In this document: one piece after another, positions 24,438 through 35,166 of the stretch
Numbering within the stretch: position 1 is the first letter of the stretch
Layout of the letters: each line of letters opens with the position of its first letter
Translations under genes and position numbers: made by a program
The notes under the pieces: model-generated
What the model was told of the DNA's origin: nothing
What the model saw: the letters and a program-made list of their open reading frames with translations, nothing else
Databases searched by the model: none
NCBI RefSeq assembly: GCF_019399895.1
Contig: NC_091877.1
Span: forward strand, 4,980,419 to 5,044,418
DNA length: 64,000 bases
From: Cardiocondyla obscurior
Lineage: Eukaryota; Arthropoda; Insecta; Hymenoptera; Formicidae
Reading direction: 5' to 3'

Positions 24438-24669
24438 TTGGCAGGACCATCTTTCATTGGGTGCAATATTTCTGTCATGGCAAACAGAATTTCTCACTGG
24501 CTTGGCGTTACTGGACCATCATTTAATGTTGATACTGCATGCAGTTCAAGTAACTATGCAATAGTTAAAGCTTACGAAATGATTAAATCTGGAGATTGCG
24601 ATGCAGCCATTATTGCATCCGGCAGTTTATGCTTTCATCCTTTTGTACAATTCCAGTTTTATCATTTAG
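24438..24669 (+). CDS. Fatty acid synthase-like, KS exon c with the active-site cysteine
   Basis: The exon follows a TTAG acceptor (24434-24437) in phase 0, matching the phase-0 end of exon b, and stops with one base (G) before a GTATGT donor at 24670. It carries the motif VDTACSSS, whose Cys is the acyl-carrying nucleophile of ketosynthases, preceded by ANRISHWLGVTGPS, the usual lead-in. Further on, GDCDAAI and a FHPFVQFQF stretch match the KS core. The first codon is TTG, which is ordinary coding and not an initiation site. The reading frame is open throughout. Confidence 0.93.
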
Positions 24670-25079
24670 GTATGTACATTTAAATTATTATATTGCACGC
24701 TTGACAGTTTTGATATTTATTTTAAAGATATATAAGATTACGGATCATCGAACGCGGTAGTGTTTCAAGTCAAGTGTACGAAAAGAACTACTGCGTATAA
24801 CTTACGCGAGTAGCCAAGATCAGGACATATGAGATTACGAGATCTCAATAATGGTTTAGCTGATTGTTCTTGTTGTAAAATTATTCAATAATATAGTTTA
24901 CTGTTCCGAATTATTTATATTAGACACAGTCGGGTTTGTCACAACAGAAGCAACTGATTATGTTTTTATTAATAAAGGCTTTTAGTGTCAAAGTTACGCG
25001 TACAGATAAATATGTAATGGGGCTTTTCTTTATTTGCGAGTCGTTCCTGAATAATTTGGCGCCGGTCACGCGTCTCCTG
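24670..25079 (+). other. FAS intron, start, unassigned
   Basis: AT-rich sequence after the GTATGT donor. Part may belong to the W element that follows, whose left end I could not place. Confidence 0.4.
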
Positions 25080-25458
25080 AACAAACAGCACGTCCGCGCG
25101 CAACAAAATAACAAAGAATTGAACGCGAAATGTCGCCCAAAGTCACTAACGACGCAAATTCTAGACGCTGACCTTGGACGCTGCCGAGGGCTCTCAACGC
25201 GATCGGGGACAAGAAGTATCGTACGAACGCGATAGTAAACACAAAATATTGGGAAATTATCGTCGATTTCCCACGGATCTCGGCCGAATCCGAACGCTCG
25301 TTCAAAGCCACGCACCAACTTTAATGATTCGCATAGTGACGAATCACACCAAAGCTACCGGGCCCGGGTGCTAGTTCAATGTGGCCGAGTATCGTCCGAA
25401 CATGGGACCGTCTTCCCACGAAGCAAAAGACTACAATCATATTATCGTCGCCAAGCGA

Positions 25459-25532
<74 letters not shown>

Positions 25533-26217
25533 CCCCCTAATCTTGCTTTTACTTTCTCGCTCGCTTGCTCGCTCAATAAATCGCTCATTACGGCCGTCGT
25601 CTGCTTCAATCGCACGCTAACACAGATAGGAGCGAGGACCGTGAACGATTTCGGTAGAAGGCTTACACCCACTCATAAGAGGTCTCGCGAATTTATCGCG
25701 CGCAATTTTGAGGCTAGTTTTTTTTGGGCGCAACTGCTCACGTGGGGCCTTATCGATAACATGTTGATCAGCGCAGATTTCAGACGCCGATCACGAATTT
25801 TTTTCCAAGCTTGTTTTGAGACTGCCGAATATGGACGACGGGGCTTGCCCGTGCGGGGCGGTTTCTTAGTTCCTGTCGTCTCCAGTGCTTTCGGATGGGT
25901 GGCTTCTCATCCCGGACACCCTCTGATTCCGTCGTCTTCTGGACAGTTCGTCCGTTGGCGCTTCTCTTTACTTCATTCTTTCCCCGGTTCCACGTTATCG
26001 ATTCATTCGCCTCGGTGAGTAGCCTTCGCATGGCTCAATTACATACGGTAATAACAAAAATAAAAAATCTCGCGACAATTAAACAAATTTTACAATATGA
26101 TATGAACCTACGGAGATTCCCTCAACCCTTCGCTCTTTAACTACGGCGCTCCGGCGGGTGCCGTTGCGCCCTGTGACGGCCGCGGTGAGCTGATACGAGG
26201 CAGGGAAAACCGCTACA
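25080..26217 (-). mobile_element. Family W LTR-like copy, left end uncertain
   Basis: It shares GCTGCCGAGGGCTCTC.A.GCGA.C, GTATCGTCCGAAC, a CT-rich tract and the terminal CTGTGACGGCCGCGG...GAAAACCGCTACA with 35167-36787. The right end at 26217 corresponds to the W terminus. Unlike the long copy the left terminus is not recognisable, so it is either truncated or diverged. Confidence 0.6.
25461..25530. repeat. (CT)n microsatellite inside W
   Basis: About 33 CT units. The homologous place in 35167-36787 also has CT runs (36121-36172), so the tract is a family feature that expanded here. Confidence 0.95.
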
Positions 26218-26520
26218 TTATAGTTCATAACACTGTCACGAACGATCGGCTATTCGAGATCTTATCGCGTAGTTGCAACCGGACTTGTGCGTACACGTTT
26301 TGACTTTGTTAGGACGCGTCTAGAATTATTTCTGCTCGTCTGAAAATCTGAACGTTTTAATTAAAATAATTATTGAAAAATAATGCGCGAAAGAGATAAT
26401 TGTCGAAAAAGAGCGATCAAAAAAGGTGTTCCTTCAATAAATTCTGTTGTTTTCCTTTGTATAAAAAATGAGTTCTAAATGTATAAAAATGAGTATTACA
26501 AAATGAGATTTGACAATTAA
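26218..26520 (+). other. FAS intron, unassigned
   Basis: AT-rich spacer between the W and Y repeats. Confidence 0.4.
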
Positions 26521-27116
26521 CGCCGCGGGGATGTTACGCGGTCGTGGCCGGTTTATTTAACGCGAAAAGGCGGATGTAAGTTTTTCGAATATGCGAGTTA
26601 CGCGGAGACACGCGTTGAGTACGTGGCCGGTAGATGAGATCCGCACAGAATCTATAAATGAGTTTCACGCTTGAATTAGTCTTTAAATTGATATCTGTCT
26701 GTTTAAATGTTCTTGAGAGCTCGTACTGAGTTTAAACAATGAGTCACAATTATATTAATCGTGAGTTCACACGCTGCAAGATGTGATGAGCTACTGAGCA
26801 CGAAATTCAACACGCCTCGTGCTGCAGGGTGATGTCTTCCAGAAGATTCTTGGCGTGTTGCACACGGCGAAGATGATCTGGATGAGTTGTACTGGAGACA
26901 AGGCGATGAGTTGAACGATGAGTAGCACGATAAGTAAGAATTGTGAGAGAAGCACACTGCACGTTGTTGCACACGAGGTGATGCTTGGCATGGCTGAGTG
27001 AACACTGATAAGCCTCGAGCCGGCAACGCCTTCGAGAATCGGAGGCGATTATCGAACGACAGATCGATATCGATCCGTCACCGGTGATCAGCCACGAGGT
27101 GCTGCCCCCGCGGCGG
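26521..27116. mobile_element. Repeat family Y, copy 2
   Basis: 596 bp, from CGCCGCGGGGATG to GCCCCCGCGGCGG. It is highly similar to copy 1 at 5690-6081 in the right two thirds and has an additional ~200 bp near the left end. A fragment (38491-38610) and a diverged relative (about 62940-63330) lie inverted elsewhere. No conserved ORF. Confidence 0.65.
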
Positions 27117-27203
27117 TGAAATAATTAATTACTAGCTTCAAATCTTGAACACCCTTAAAAGGGCGAATTATTTGATTGCCCTGAAAATTGTAAATTTTTT
27201 TTT

Positions 27204-27415
27204 TTATACAAAGTGCTCAAAATGCCCGTCGTCCATCGTGATGCCCGATTTTATTTGTCTTAACAAATTTTCTTGCATCCTTTCCAGCATTTCTTTATCG
27301 ATGCTCCAAATTGCATAATGCAATTTCTCATGTAATTCCTCATGAGTTTCTGGAAATTCTTTGTGAACGTTACTTTTACAATGACCCCATAAAAAATCTA
27401 ACGGAGTTAGATAAA
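27204..27415 (-). pseudogene. C-terminal fragment of a DUF4817-type transposase
   Basis: The minus frame reads YLTPLDFLWGHCKSNV, then FPETHEELHEKLHYAIW and finally DDGHFEHFV with a stop. This is the third-catalytic-residue region and tail of the same transposase group as 17619-18748 but a different family. The frame is intact for about 70 codons; everything upstream of 27415 is lost. The plus-strand ORF overlapping it is a shadow. Confidence 0.78.
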
Positions 27416-28363
27416 GCGATCGTTGAGGTTAACGTATCGGTCCATACCGACCCATCCGCGACAACTCTTGCTGTAACGAGGGAAAATCCGCGATTTCGGT
27501 TACCGACCATCGGGTATCAAATTACCAATTAGGGACGCTGTAAAACCCAAATGTATTACCGACGATTTCTCGCGTCGGCGCAGGTGTGATCTAGGATGGT
27601 GCTCGGGAGAAACACAAGTCGACATGTGCTCTCTCGGGATTTTGCTGTCCACAGTGACGGATGGGTAACAAAGTGTTTGGTGTACGCCGCTATACTACCG
27701 AGGCGACGGCAAGGACGGTCGTGGCTGGACGACAACAGACGGCAGGACAAGCCACGGCGTGCGGATCAGAAAGAACGTCGGCGAATGTATTAACGTACCG
27801 GTAGGTCGGCGGGGTTATGGGGAGACGTACATGTGCCCCGCGGCGGGAATAACTGAGTCCTCGCTCCGCGGAGGCCCTCAGGCTAATCAAATTCTCTTCC
27901 GCAGTTTTAAGTACAGAATTAAGAATCGGGCCCAAGGAGCGTAAGAACGAGCCAGCTCGACCATCACGGGCCGCGGAATCTACCGGCGTGCCGTGTTCCT
28001 GTAACAACGGGGAAGAGAACCAACAAAAGGACTTCTTATGCAAACGTACGAAGTTCGAGATCTCGGATTTTTGCACGACGGCGAAGGTTATCACCAAGTA
28101 ATCCTTTTCAACGTAGGGAAACTTCGCCGCCGGTGGACTTGAAGACGTCACGTGAGCATCACGTGACTGAACATTGCGTTGGCCCGTTGCCGTTAATATT
28201 AGAGTGTGTGTGAGCATCACGTGATTTGTACATATCGTCGGCTAGTGCCGTTGGTGTTATTGCGCGGAGAACGGAATTTTCCCTTGTAGATATAGCTTAC
28301 ATTTTTTGGTTCTTTAGAATTGGTAAATTTTCGGTCGGTGATCGGGACACATTCCATGCGATA
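27416..28363. other. Unassigned GC-richer intron sequence
   Basis: Moderately GC-rich. It contains two copies of GTGAGCATCACGTGA (about 28152 and 28210) and nearby GTTG(G/C)C..TTGCCGTTAAT repeats. It could be a fragment of another LTR, but ends and target duplication could not be matched. Confidence 0.35.
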
Positions 28364-28728
28364 TACAGGTGTCCCGCACCATGTGTCAATGCTTCTAGGG
28401 ATAAGTAAATATTGGGAATACAAATTAAAAATTCCAGTGCCATTTTGTAAAATTCTCAATAGTTATTGAGAAAAAAATTAATTTGTCTAGCGCAAAAGCG
28501 ACAAGAAAGGTGTGGACGAGTGAGCGCAACAAGCGAATGGCTAGGAATGGCGCCGTCGCCTGTCGCGTCACTCACGCGTGGCTTCCTTGTCGCTTTTGCG
28601 CTAGACAAATTAATTTTTTTCTCAATAACCATTGAGAATTTTGCAAAATGGCACTGAAGTTTTTAATTTGTATTCCCGATATCTACTTATCCCTAGAAGC
28701 ATTGACACATGGTGCGGGACACCCTGTA
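28364..28728. mobile_element. Foldback MITE 1
   Basis: A 365-bp near-perfect palindrome with arms of about 170 bp, starting TACAGGTGTCCCGCACC and ending GGTGCGGGACACCCTGTA, flanked by TA on both sides. It is non-coding. The end sequence TACAGGGTGTCCC is that of mariner-like transposons, so it was probably moved by such a transposase. Confidence 0.85.
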
Positions 28729-29261
28729 TACAGGGTGTCCCAGCCCAACGTCATTTTTCTTAATGGTGGATAGAACTCGTTGAAATAAGATAAAAAGTCT
28801 TATATCTTTTTTCAAAATTTGCAACCGTTAACGAGATATCAATTAAAATGTAAACGTGTGCGAGCGACAAGGAAGCGCAGACTGAGCGAGCGCGCGATAG
28901 ACGGCGGCGAGTATCGCTTAAAGAGAATGGGCGGAACTAGCGCGTAGCGAGCAAGACAAGGAGACAACGCGCGAGCGAGACGATGCGAAGACACGCGAGC
29001 GAAATAAAACATCAACGCGCGTTGTCTCTTTGTCTCGCTCGCTACGCGCTAGTTCCGCCCATTCTCTTTAAACGATACTTGTCGCCGTCTATCGCGCGCT
29101 CGCTCAGTCTGCGCTTCCTTGTCGCTCGCACGTGATTACATTTTAATTGATACTTCGGTAACGGTTGCGAATTTTGAAAAATAACAAAGGACTTTTTGTC
29201 TCATTTCGACGAATCCTATCTACCATTTTAAAAAAGTGACGTTGGCCTGGGACATGCTGTA
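28729..29261. mobile_element. Foldback MITE 2, abutting MITE 1
   Basis: A 533-bp palindrome with arms of about 245 bp and a short spacer near 28990, from TACAGGGTGTCCCAGCC to CCTGGGACATGCTGTA. It shares the TA at 28729-28730 with MITE 1, so the joint reads ACCCTGTATACAGGGT. The sequence differs from MITE 1 apart from the ends. Confidence 0.85.
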
Positions 29262-29600
29262 TATCAAATATTAAATTTTGAGCACGATTGAGTCGTTATT
29301 AATCAGTTTTGATTTTTAGTTAGTAGAAGCAAGCGATTTTTTTTCGTAAATTTACTTTTTGGTTTTATTTTCTTTTGTAATCACCGAGCAATAATCTTGT
29401 TATTTTCTCTTCTGATGGGATAATCATTAAGTTCAATTACTCTTTTTTGTAGCCTCCGTGCAATATTTTTTTTGCAACTGTAAATCTTACAGTTTAATAA
29501 TTATTTTGTAGACGCCGATTTCGTCCTTATATTATTATTTGTTGGAGTCGTGGGTTTCATCTCCGAAGTAAAGAAAAATCAAAATTTTAGTTTATGTGTA
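29262..29600. other. Unassigned, possibly the continuation of the transposase relic
   Basis: AT-rich sequence on the other side of MITE 3 from the relic at 30077-30700. No transposase motif could be read with confidence. Confidence 0.35.
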
Positions 29601-30076
29601 TACAGGGTGTCCCGCAAAATGCGAAAAATCTCTCGGATGTAGGTAGACATTAAGAATATATTTAGAAAAGTTTAGCACCAATTTGTTGACTTCGCGATCT
29701 TAACATTTATATGAATTTTTATAACCGAGCGAATAAGAGAGCGCTCTTAGAAGCGATCCACGCCTAATAGCATTGACTCTGCCCCAGCTTTTTCGTCGTT
29801 TAGCGATTGTCCGATCCCTCCTTCCCCCCCATCCGTGTCTCCTACCTTCACTAAACCCGCCGAAAGAGAGATCAGCCAATCGATAAGCTGGGGCAGAGTC
29901 AATGCTATTAAGTGTGGACCGCTTCTAAGAGACCGCGCTCTTATTCACTTTGTTATAAAAATTCGTATAAATGTTAAGATCGCGAATTTGATAAATTGGT
30001 ACCAAACTTTTCAAAATATATTCCTAATATTTACCTACACCCGAGAGATTTTCCGCATTTTGCGGGACACCCTGTA
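29601..30076. mobile_element. Foldback MITE 3
   Basis: A 476-bp palindrome from TACAGGGTGTCCCGCAAAA to TTTTGCGGGACACCCTGTA with TA at 29599-29600 and 30077-30078. The arms share AGAGATTTTTCGCATTTT-like and GCTGGGGCAGAGTCAATGCT blocks. It sits inside a transposase relic whose frame runs up to its right border. Confidence 0.85.
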
Positions 30077-30700
30077 TATTGATTTGTGAATTTTGGCACA
30101 TTGCATTATAAGGACTTGCACCATCCTGTTTAAAATTATTTTATTTTTGTTTACTAGGGAAACTTCTTCTAAAAATTCTGTTAAATTTTTTTGCAAAAAC
30201 TCCAAACGTGTCAGGCCCCTCAATATTGCAAGTACAATAGCTAAGCCCTTTATTTTGGTACTCATAACACCAGTCCAAGTACAATATTTAACTACCAGCG
30301 TACTTGAAAACTTCTTAAGCGTTTTGCATGTGGGTTTTCGCTGTCCTACACATGCAAATTATGCAAATTGAAAACTTTTTCTCGTTTAAATAGCAATTCA
30401 CTAAATATTACATTAGAAGGAAATGCTGGATCTTGTTCTGCTCTTTGCAAAAAATCTTGGCAAAATGTTTTTCTTTCTAGAAAATCTTTTTGCTGCAAGT
30501 ACCGCACGAATGTAAAATGATAAGCGTGCAGCTTTTCTTCTTTTAAAGTTCATTGAGCGGACGAATACGTTAACTCTTTCTGTCGAGTAATATTTCGAAT
30601 GCTTGCTTCCGGATTTTGTTTTACTGCGTGTAGAACCCGTTCGACGTTGCAATTGTTTCTAGCATTTCATACAAACTTTCTTAATTTTAAGTGGCACGGC
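30077..30700 (-). pseudogene. Mariner-like (DUF4817-type) transposase relic split by MITE 3
   Basis: Minus-strand pieces include VERVLHAVKQNPEASIRNI, then YHFTFVRYLQQKDFLERK, LQRAEQDPAFPSNVIFSELL, and, after decay, a LEFLQKNLTEFLEEV segment followed by NKNKI. The order (HTH end, linker, first catalytic Asp region, start of the second) is that of this transposase group. There are many stops and shifts. The frame breaks off at MITE 3, just before the second catalytic Asp would be expected. Confidence 0.7.
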
Positions 30701-30733
30701 CATGGTCACGGTCACACGGATGAGCGAACAAAT

Positions 30734-31939
30734 TGAAACGACCTGTCCACTTCGCGCAACCGAATGTCAGGCTGGTAGCAAATACCCGGGGCGCTCGTCG
30801 GGATACAGGATTCGATTTAGTGTAGGTCCATAGAATGCACCGAAACGAGTATTAACAAGAAAATAATAAAGTTTATTACAAATAACTTAGACGCACGTTT
30901 AGTGAAACACCGTCGATACAATTTAATAAAATAAATTAATAAGACGCGTGCGCAATAACAGAGTTTACGAATGGTCGCGATTATCCGCGCAGATTAAAAT
31001 GTGGTGTGTCGAGTATCAGTAGGCGCGGCGATCGTGGATCGATGGAAGATCCTTTCCGGGAGGACCGGTGGTACGCGGGACGCGGGCGTCGATCGGCGGG
31101 CATGGTTCGCGTGACAATAGGCGTGCCCGTATAATTATGACGTGTATGACGGATTGCGGTTTGGTAGGTGCTGACCGGCGGTACTATACGCCGACGTGGC
31201 TAACAATTATTAATGCGATAGTTTGATCGCGGCGTGTTGTGCGTATTAGGACTGTAGATGCACCTTGCCAGTTGTCGCTAGCCGAGAGTACTCGGCCAAG
31301 GCGGAGAACACTCCACCCCGAGGATCACGACGGTGCGAAAGGATGTCGGTGTCCGGTTTGGTCCGTGTCGTCGAAATCGGATCGAGAGTCCTCGAAAGAG
31401 GCGGAGTGCGCTTCACTCCACGTGCGATTCGTGCGAACGGTCAAACTTGGACTGGTCGGATTCTAAGAGCGCCAGGAGTTCCTGGCCGAGACAAAGTGCG
31501 CTTTACCCCGTGGATTGTGTTCTCTAAGGAAGGATCGGTTTGTGCTCGCTCGAAAGCGAACAGATAAAAACGGTCCCGTTGAGTTCCGACATCGCCTTTT
31601 TATACAGAAAAGGGATGATGCCGGGCGTTCGGGGCTCAGCGGAGTGCGTGACGTACTTCCTACTCGTGGCGCCGAGGCCCCGGGAAGCAGCGCGATCGGA
31701 AACGATGAGCGTCGACGTCGACGGCGCGTTTGGCGACGCTCGGAATAATTCAGCTAAGTCCGCGCGTGGACTTAGTCGCGAAACAGTAGCAAATATGCTG
31801 CCGTGGTACGCCGCGTGTGTCAGAGTCTTAAAAAATGTTCGGGACGCACCGCGCCCCGGGTCCTCGCCGAACGGTGGTATGTCCGGCGGTTAGTCGATGA
31901 CATGGCCGGAACGGTGCCATCGTCGGGTGCACCGTTACA
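30734..31939 (-). mobile_element. Solo LTR, family A-D, copy B (AAAT target duplication)
   Basis: TGAAACGACC to CACCGTTACA, 1206 bp, with AAAT at 30730-30733 and AAAT at 31940-31943, a perfect 4-bp duplication. It is closest to copy D. The minus-strand TATA-like region is near 31603 and AATAAA-like sequence lies near the U5 side (about 30865). No internal domain. Confidence 0.88.
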
Positions 31940-32480
31940 AAATTAAGTAGACGAAATTGAGTAAACTTGCGTGTTTGCTTCAGTTTGTATGATCTTCAAT
32001 GAGTTTGGTCAATAAAAATGTGAATGTTATATGAGATTGATTCGCCTGGTAACCAGCAAGATACAACTCCAATGATTTTTTTCGCACCACCAGCGTATCG
32101 CTTATCATCGCGAAAACAAAATTAGGATTGGAAATCATAATGATCTGAAAAAGATTCGACATCACCAGTCGAAACTACCGATAAGCTGATAAATTTATCT
32201 GATCGGTGCTGCCACACAGAAAAACATGAATCGATCACTCACTTTAAATGCTTATTCTTGAACAGATTGAGATATATTTTACCTAGAAATAGTACGTTTT
32301 GTCTTTTGTTTTATTACATTTCTCGGCTTGACTTTCCCGACGGTTTTTAAAAACTGATTTGGTGCGTCCATTAGTGGTGCAATAAAACGCATGCATTTTT
32401 TATCTTTATCTTTTCTTTATCTTTATTTATAAATCAAAATTTAGATAATTAAATTTATTATTAATAATAAATTTTTTTAG
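31940..32480 (+). other. FAS intron, end
   Basis: AT-rich sequence ending in a T-run and TTTTAG acceptor for the exon at 32481. Nothing else recognised. Confidence 0.5.
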
Positions 32481-32899
32481 GTGTTTTATCTGCTGATGGT
32501 TATTGCAAACCATTTGATGAGGAAGGTAGCGGGTATATGCGTAGCGATACTATTGCAGTAATATATCTACAAAAAATTAAAAATGCAAGAAGAGTATATG
32601 CAACTTTTGTATTCGGTAAAACAAATTGTGATGGTTTTAAAAAAGAAGGTATTACTTTTCCATCGGTTGAAAAGCAAAAAATATTGTTAAAAGATTTTTA
32701 TGAGCAATGTGATATTTCACCTAATGAGTTATCATATATGGAAGCTCATACGACTGGTACTATTGCTGGTGATCCTGTAGAAGTCATGGCCATTGATCAA
32801 GCTTTATGTTCTAAGAGAAACACTCCTTTAATGATTGGATCAGTAAAGTCAAATCTTGGACATTCTGAAGCCGCCAGTGGTTTTTGTCAAATTGCAAAA
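32481..32899 (+). CDS. Fatty acid synthase-like, KS exon d with both catalytic histidines
   Basis: The exon begins after a T-rich tract ending TTTTAG. Its first two bases (GT) join the G left by exon c to give Gly, so phase is kept across a 7.8-kb intron. It encodes GVLSADGYCKPFD, a GSGYMRSD segment, KTNCDGFK and GITFPS, then EAHTTGT (first catalytic His) and KSNLGHSEAASG (second catalytic His). The family consensus at the first His is EAHGTGT, so Gly to Thr is an unusual change at a near-invariant position. The exon ends at AAA before a GTATAT donor, in phase 0. Confidence 0.93.
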
Positions 32900-32979
32900 G
32901 TATATATGACATAAAATTAATTAACAGTAATAGTACTTAATATTGTACATTATTGCAAAAAATATACAAATTTTTATAG

Positions 32980-33273
32980 GTTATATTAGCTATGGAAACT
33001 GGTATAATTGCACCTACTATACATTATAAACGTCCACGAGAACAGTTGACTGCTATTATTGAAGGAAGAATAAAAATTGTTACTGAACCGACACAATGGG
33101 ATGGTGGTTATATTTGTGTTAATTCTTTTGGATTTGGAGGTGGTAATAGTCACATATTATTACAATCAAATCTTAAAAAAAAAATTAATAATGGAGCTCC
33201 GAATGATGACTTACTTAGGCTTGTAGCAGTATCTGGACGTACAGAAGAAGGAGTAAAAATAATTTTAAATGAC
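32980..33273 (+). CDS. Fatty acid synthase-like, KS C-terminal exon e
   Basis: An 80-bp intron ends in TTTATAG and the exon opens in phase 0 with VILAMETG, matching the KS C-terminal helix of FAS. It continues with APTIHYKRPRE, a WDGGYICVNSFGFGGGNSH stretch and LVAVSGRTEEGV, and ends exactly before a GTAAGT donor at 33274. The usual family motif is NSFGFGG(A/S)N(A/C)H, so GGGNSH is a mild departure. The next FAS segment (linker and acyltransferase) was not found before the window ends. A solo LTR begins only 112 bp downstream. Confidence 0.92.
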
Positions 33274-33385
33274 GTAAGTAAATATTGTTTTGTTTTTTAT
33301 TACTTTAAGTGTAACTTTATTTATATCACTTTTTATTACCATAAGTGCAGTAAAAGTATTCATACAAAAGAGACAATAAAATGTA

Positions 33386-34122
33386 TGTAACGGTAGTGAC
33401 TCTTGGTGTCGCGTTGGTCTTGTCGGATTGAGGCTCGCTGGAGCCAGGCTTCGATAGAGCACGATAGTTCGGGCTTTTAGTTGCGGCCTAGGCCGACGGG
33501 AGCGCCCGTCGGAGAGACCGAAGTTACTCGGGCTGGCCCGAGGAGCAGCGGTCAGGAGCGCCCGACCGCGGCGGTGTCGTCGGCAGCGTGCCGCACGACA
33601 GATCCTAAAGCCTGGACGGGATCTGGAGGGGATCTCGGTGGCCCGGACTAGCCGGGGGCGCCGGCGGTGTCCGGTCGCCTCGGTGGTGGAGCCTCGGGAA
33701 CGCCCGAGGTCTCCAGGAACCTGAGTTGTAATCTGCCTTGGGAGCGCCTAAGGCAACGGAAGACTCTCACCGGGAGCCCCCGGGGACGACTCGGGAGCGC
33801 CCGAGTCGGAGAGTATGCGAGAGGCTACGGGAGCGCCCGAAGCCTTTAGGAGCTGGAGGATGTGATCGTCACCGGGATTCGGATCAAACAAGATACTCGC
33901 TCTGCCGCGAGCTCGGCTTATATAGCCGCCAAAATGAGAGTAGGGAAGCTCCCACTCTTACCTCGGCGGCGCGCGCCATCGTCGGGCCGGTGGTCGCCCG
34001 ACGAACTTTCCTGGTGCGTCCGGTGCTGCCTGGGTCGGTGTTCGCCCAGGACTTCCTCGGTGACGGCGTCGGCCGTCTAGGGTTGTCGGCCCTTTAGTGG
34101 CGGGGCCTAAGCCCTCGCCACA
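33386..34122 (-). mobile_element. GC-rich solo LTR with a hairpin series, 112 bp after FAS exon e
   Basis: TGTAACGG to CTCGCCACA, 737 bp, with TGTA at 33382-33385 and TGTA at 34123-34126, a perfect 4-bp duplication. The minus-strand reading puts a TATATAAG box (about 33920) upstream of a run of small perfect palindromes, as in the LTR at 58498-59675. The strand is inferred from that arrangement. No coding content is supported. Confidence 0.8.
33493..33860. repeat. Series of short palindromes with AGCG/AACG loops
   Basis: Examples are CCGACGGG-AGCG-CCCGTCGG (33493-33512), CCTCGGG-AACG-CCCGAGG (33692-33709) and GACTCGGG-AGCG-CCCGAGTC (33788-33807). Others with one mismatch lie at 33735-33754 and about 33832-33855, and a two-base-loop one at 33527-33542. 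The stems differ but the loop is constant, suggesting selection for structure in the RNA. Confidence 0.85.
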
Positions 34123-35166
34123 TGTAAAGCGTTATGCCAATATAATTTCACCAAATAAAAAATTTATTAAAAATTTAATTGCAAGTATATTTATTAAATA
34201 ACAAAATAATAAAAGAATATAAAATATAGTTAATTAGTACTAAAAAATAATTTTATATTTTAAGTTGGTTTTAGAGTTAACTGTTTCAATTCTTTTCGTT
34301 ATCCTATAACATATTGTAATGCTCGGTACTGGGTTTTCGCGCATTTTTGCATCACGACGCCTCCACGCCGCAAGAAAGAACTTTGACATATTTTAACAAA
34401 AAACCAAGAACTTTTTAAAAAGCAGAACAATACAAACGTAGTGATATGTTCGTTTTCGTTAAAATCTCGAAACTAAATAACAGATAAAGCTAATACACAT
34501 AATTCCGTTTCCTAGGGGTGAGGAATGAGCGATCAAGTTCGCGAGATTCTCACGTGTGAACTGTCAACTTCAAGACGAGCACAATAAGCTTTAATATGGG
34601 CGTAACAATGTAGCTAGAGATTTGACGACAGAGTTGCCAATCGTTTTCGTGTTCCAATGGCACAGCGTCACATGAATGATTTTATCGAATTCCAGATCGT
34701 ACAAATTCTGTAAGTAGATAGTTTCAAAGAAGCGAAAAAGATTTAGCCGTTGAGCTTACATCTACAAAAAATAATAAAAAAAATAAAAAGAATTAAGACT
34801 AACAAGGGTAGGCCACAAACCTAGCGTCACCAGTTTTGATGGCCATTTTTTGTGATAAACTACTCTGTTAGTAGAGTACTCAGGTAAAAGGTAAAATTTG
34901 TCGAATGCGTAGCTGTTTATAAGAAAATTTATTTAAAATATAAGCTTATCCTTAAGTACCGGTGACTGTAGGTTAATTGATGTGAAGCGCAGCGACTATA
35001 GTTTGTGAGCATCACGCTGCAAACACGTGTGCAAGTTTTATAGACACTTCTTTTTATTGATATTTATGTACAAATTATTACTTTATTTACAAATATTATA
35101 ATTACATTATATACTACATAATACATAAAATTATTTTAAACACATAAATAATTAAACTTAATGTAA
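34123..35166 (+). other. Unassigned AT-rich sequence, probably FAS intron
   Basis: No FAS exon or mobile element was recognised here. Confidence 0.4.

Noticed and set aside
27311..27532. 73-codon plus-strand ORF
   Set aside because: Mostly antisense to the transposase C-terminal fragment 27204-27415.
27539..28232. Possible LTR (TGTAAAACC to TTTGTACA)
   Set aside because: No target duplication, no second copy and no promoter or polyA pattern.
33493..33860. CRISPR-like repeat array
   Set aside because: Repeats are palindromes of differing sequence inside an LTR with target duplication; context is eukaryotic, with no spacers of constant size and no cas genes.
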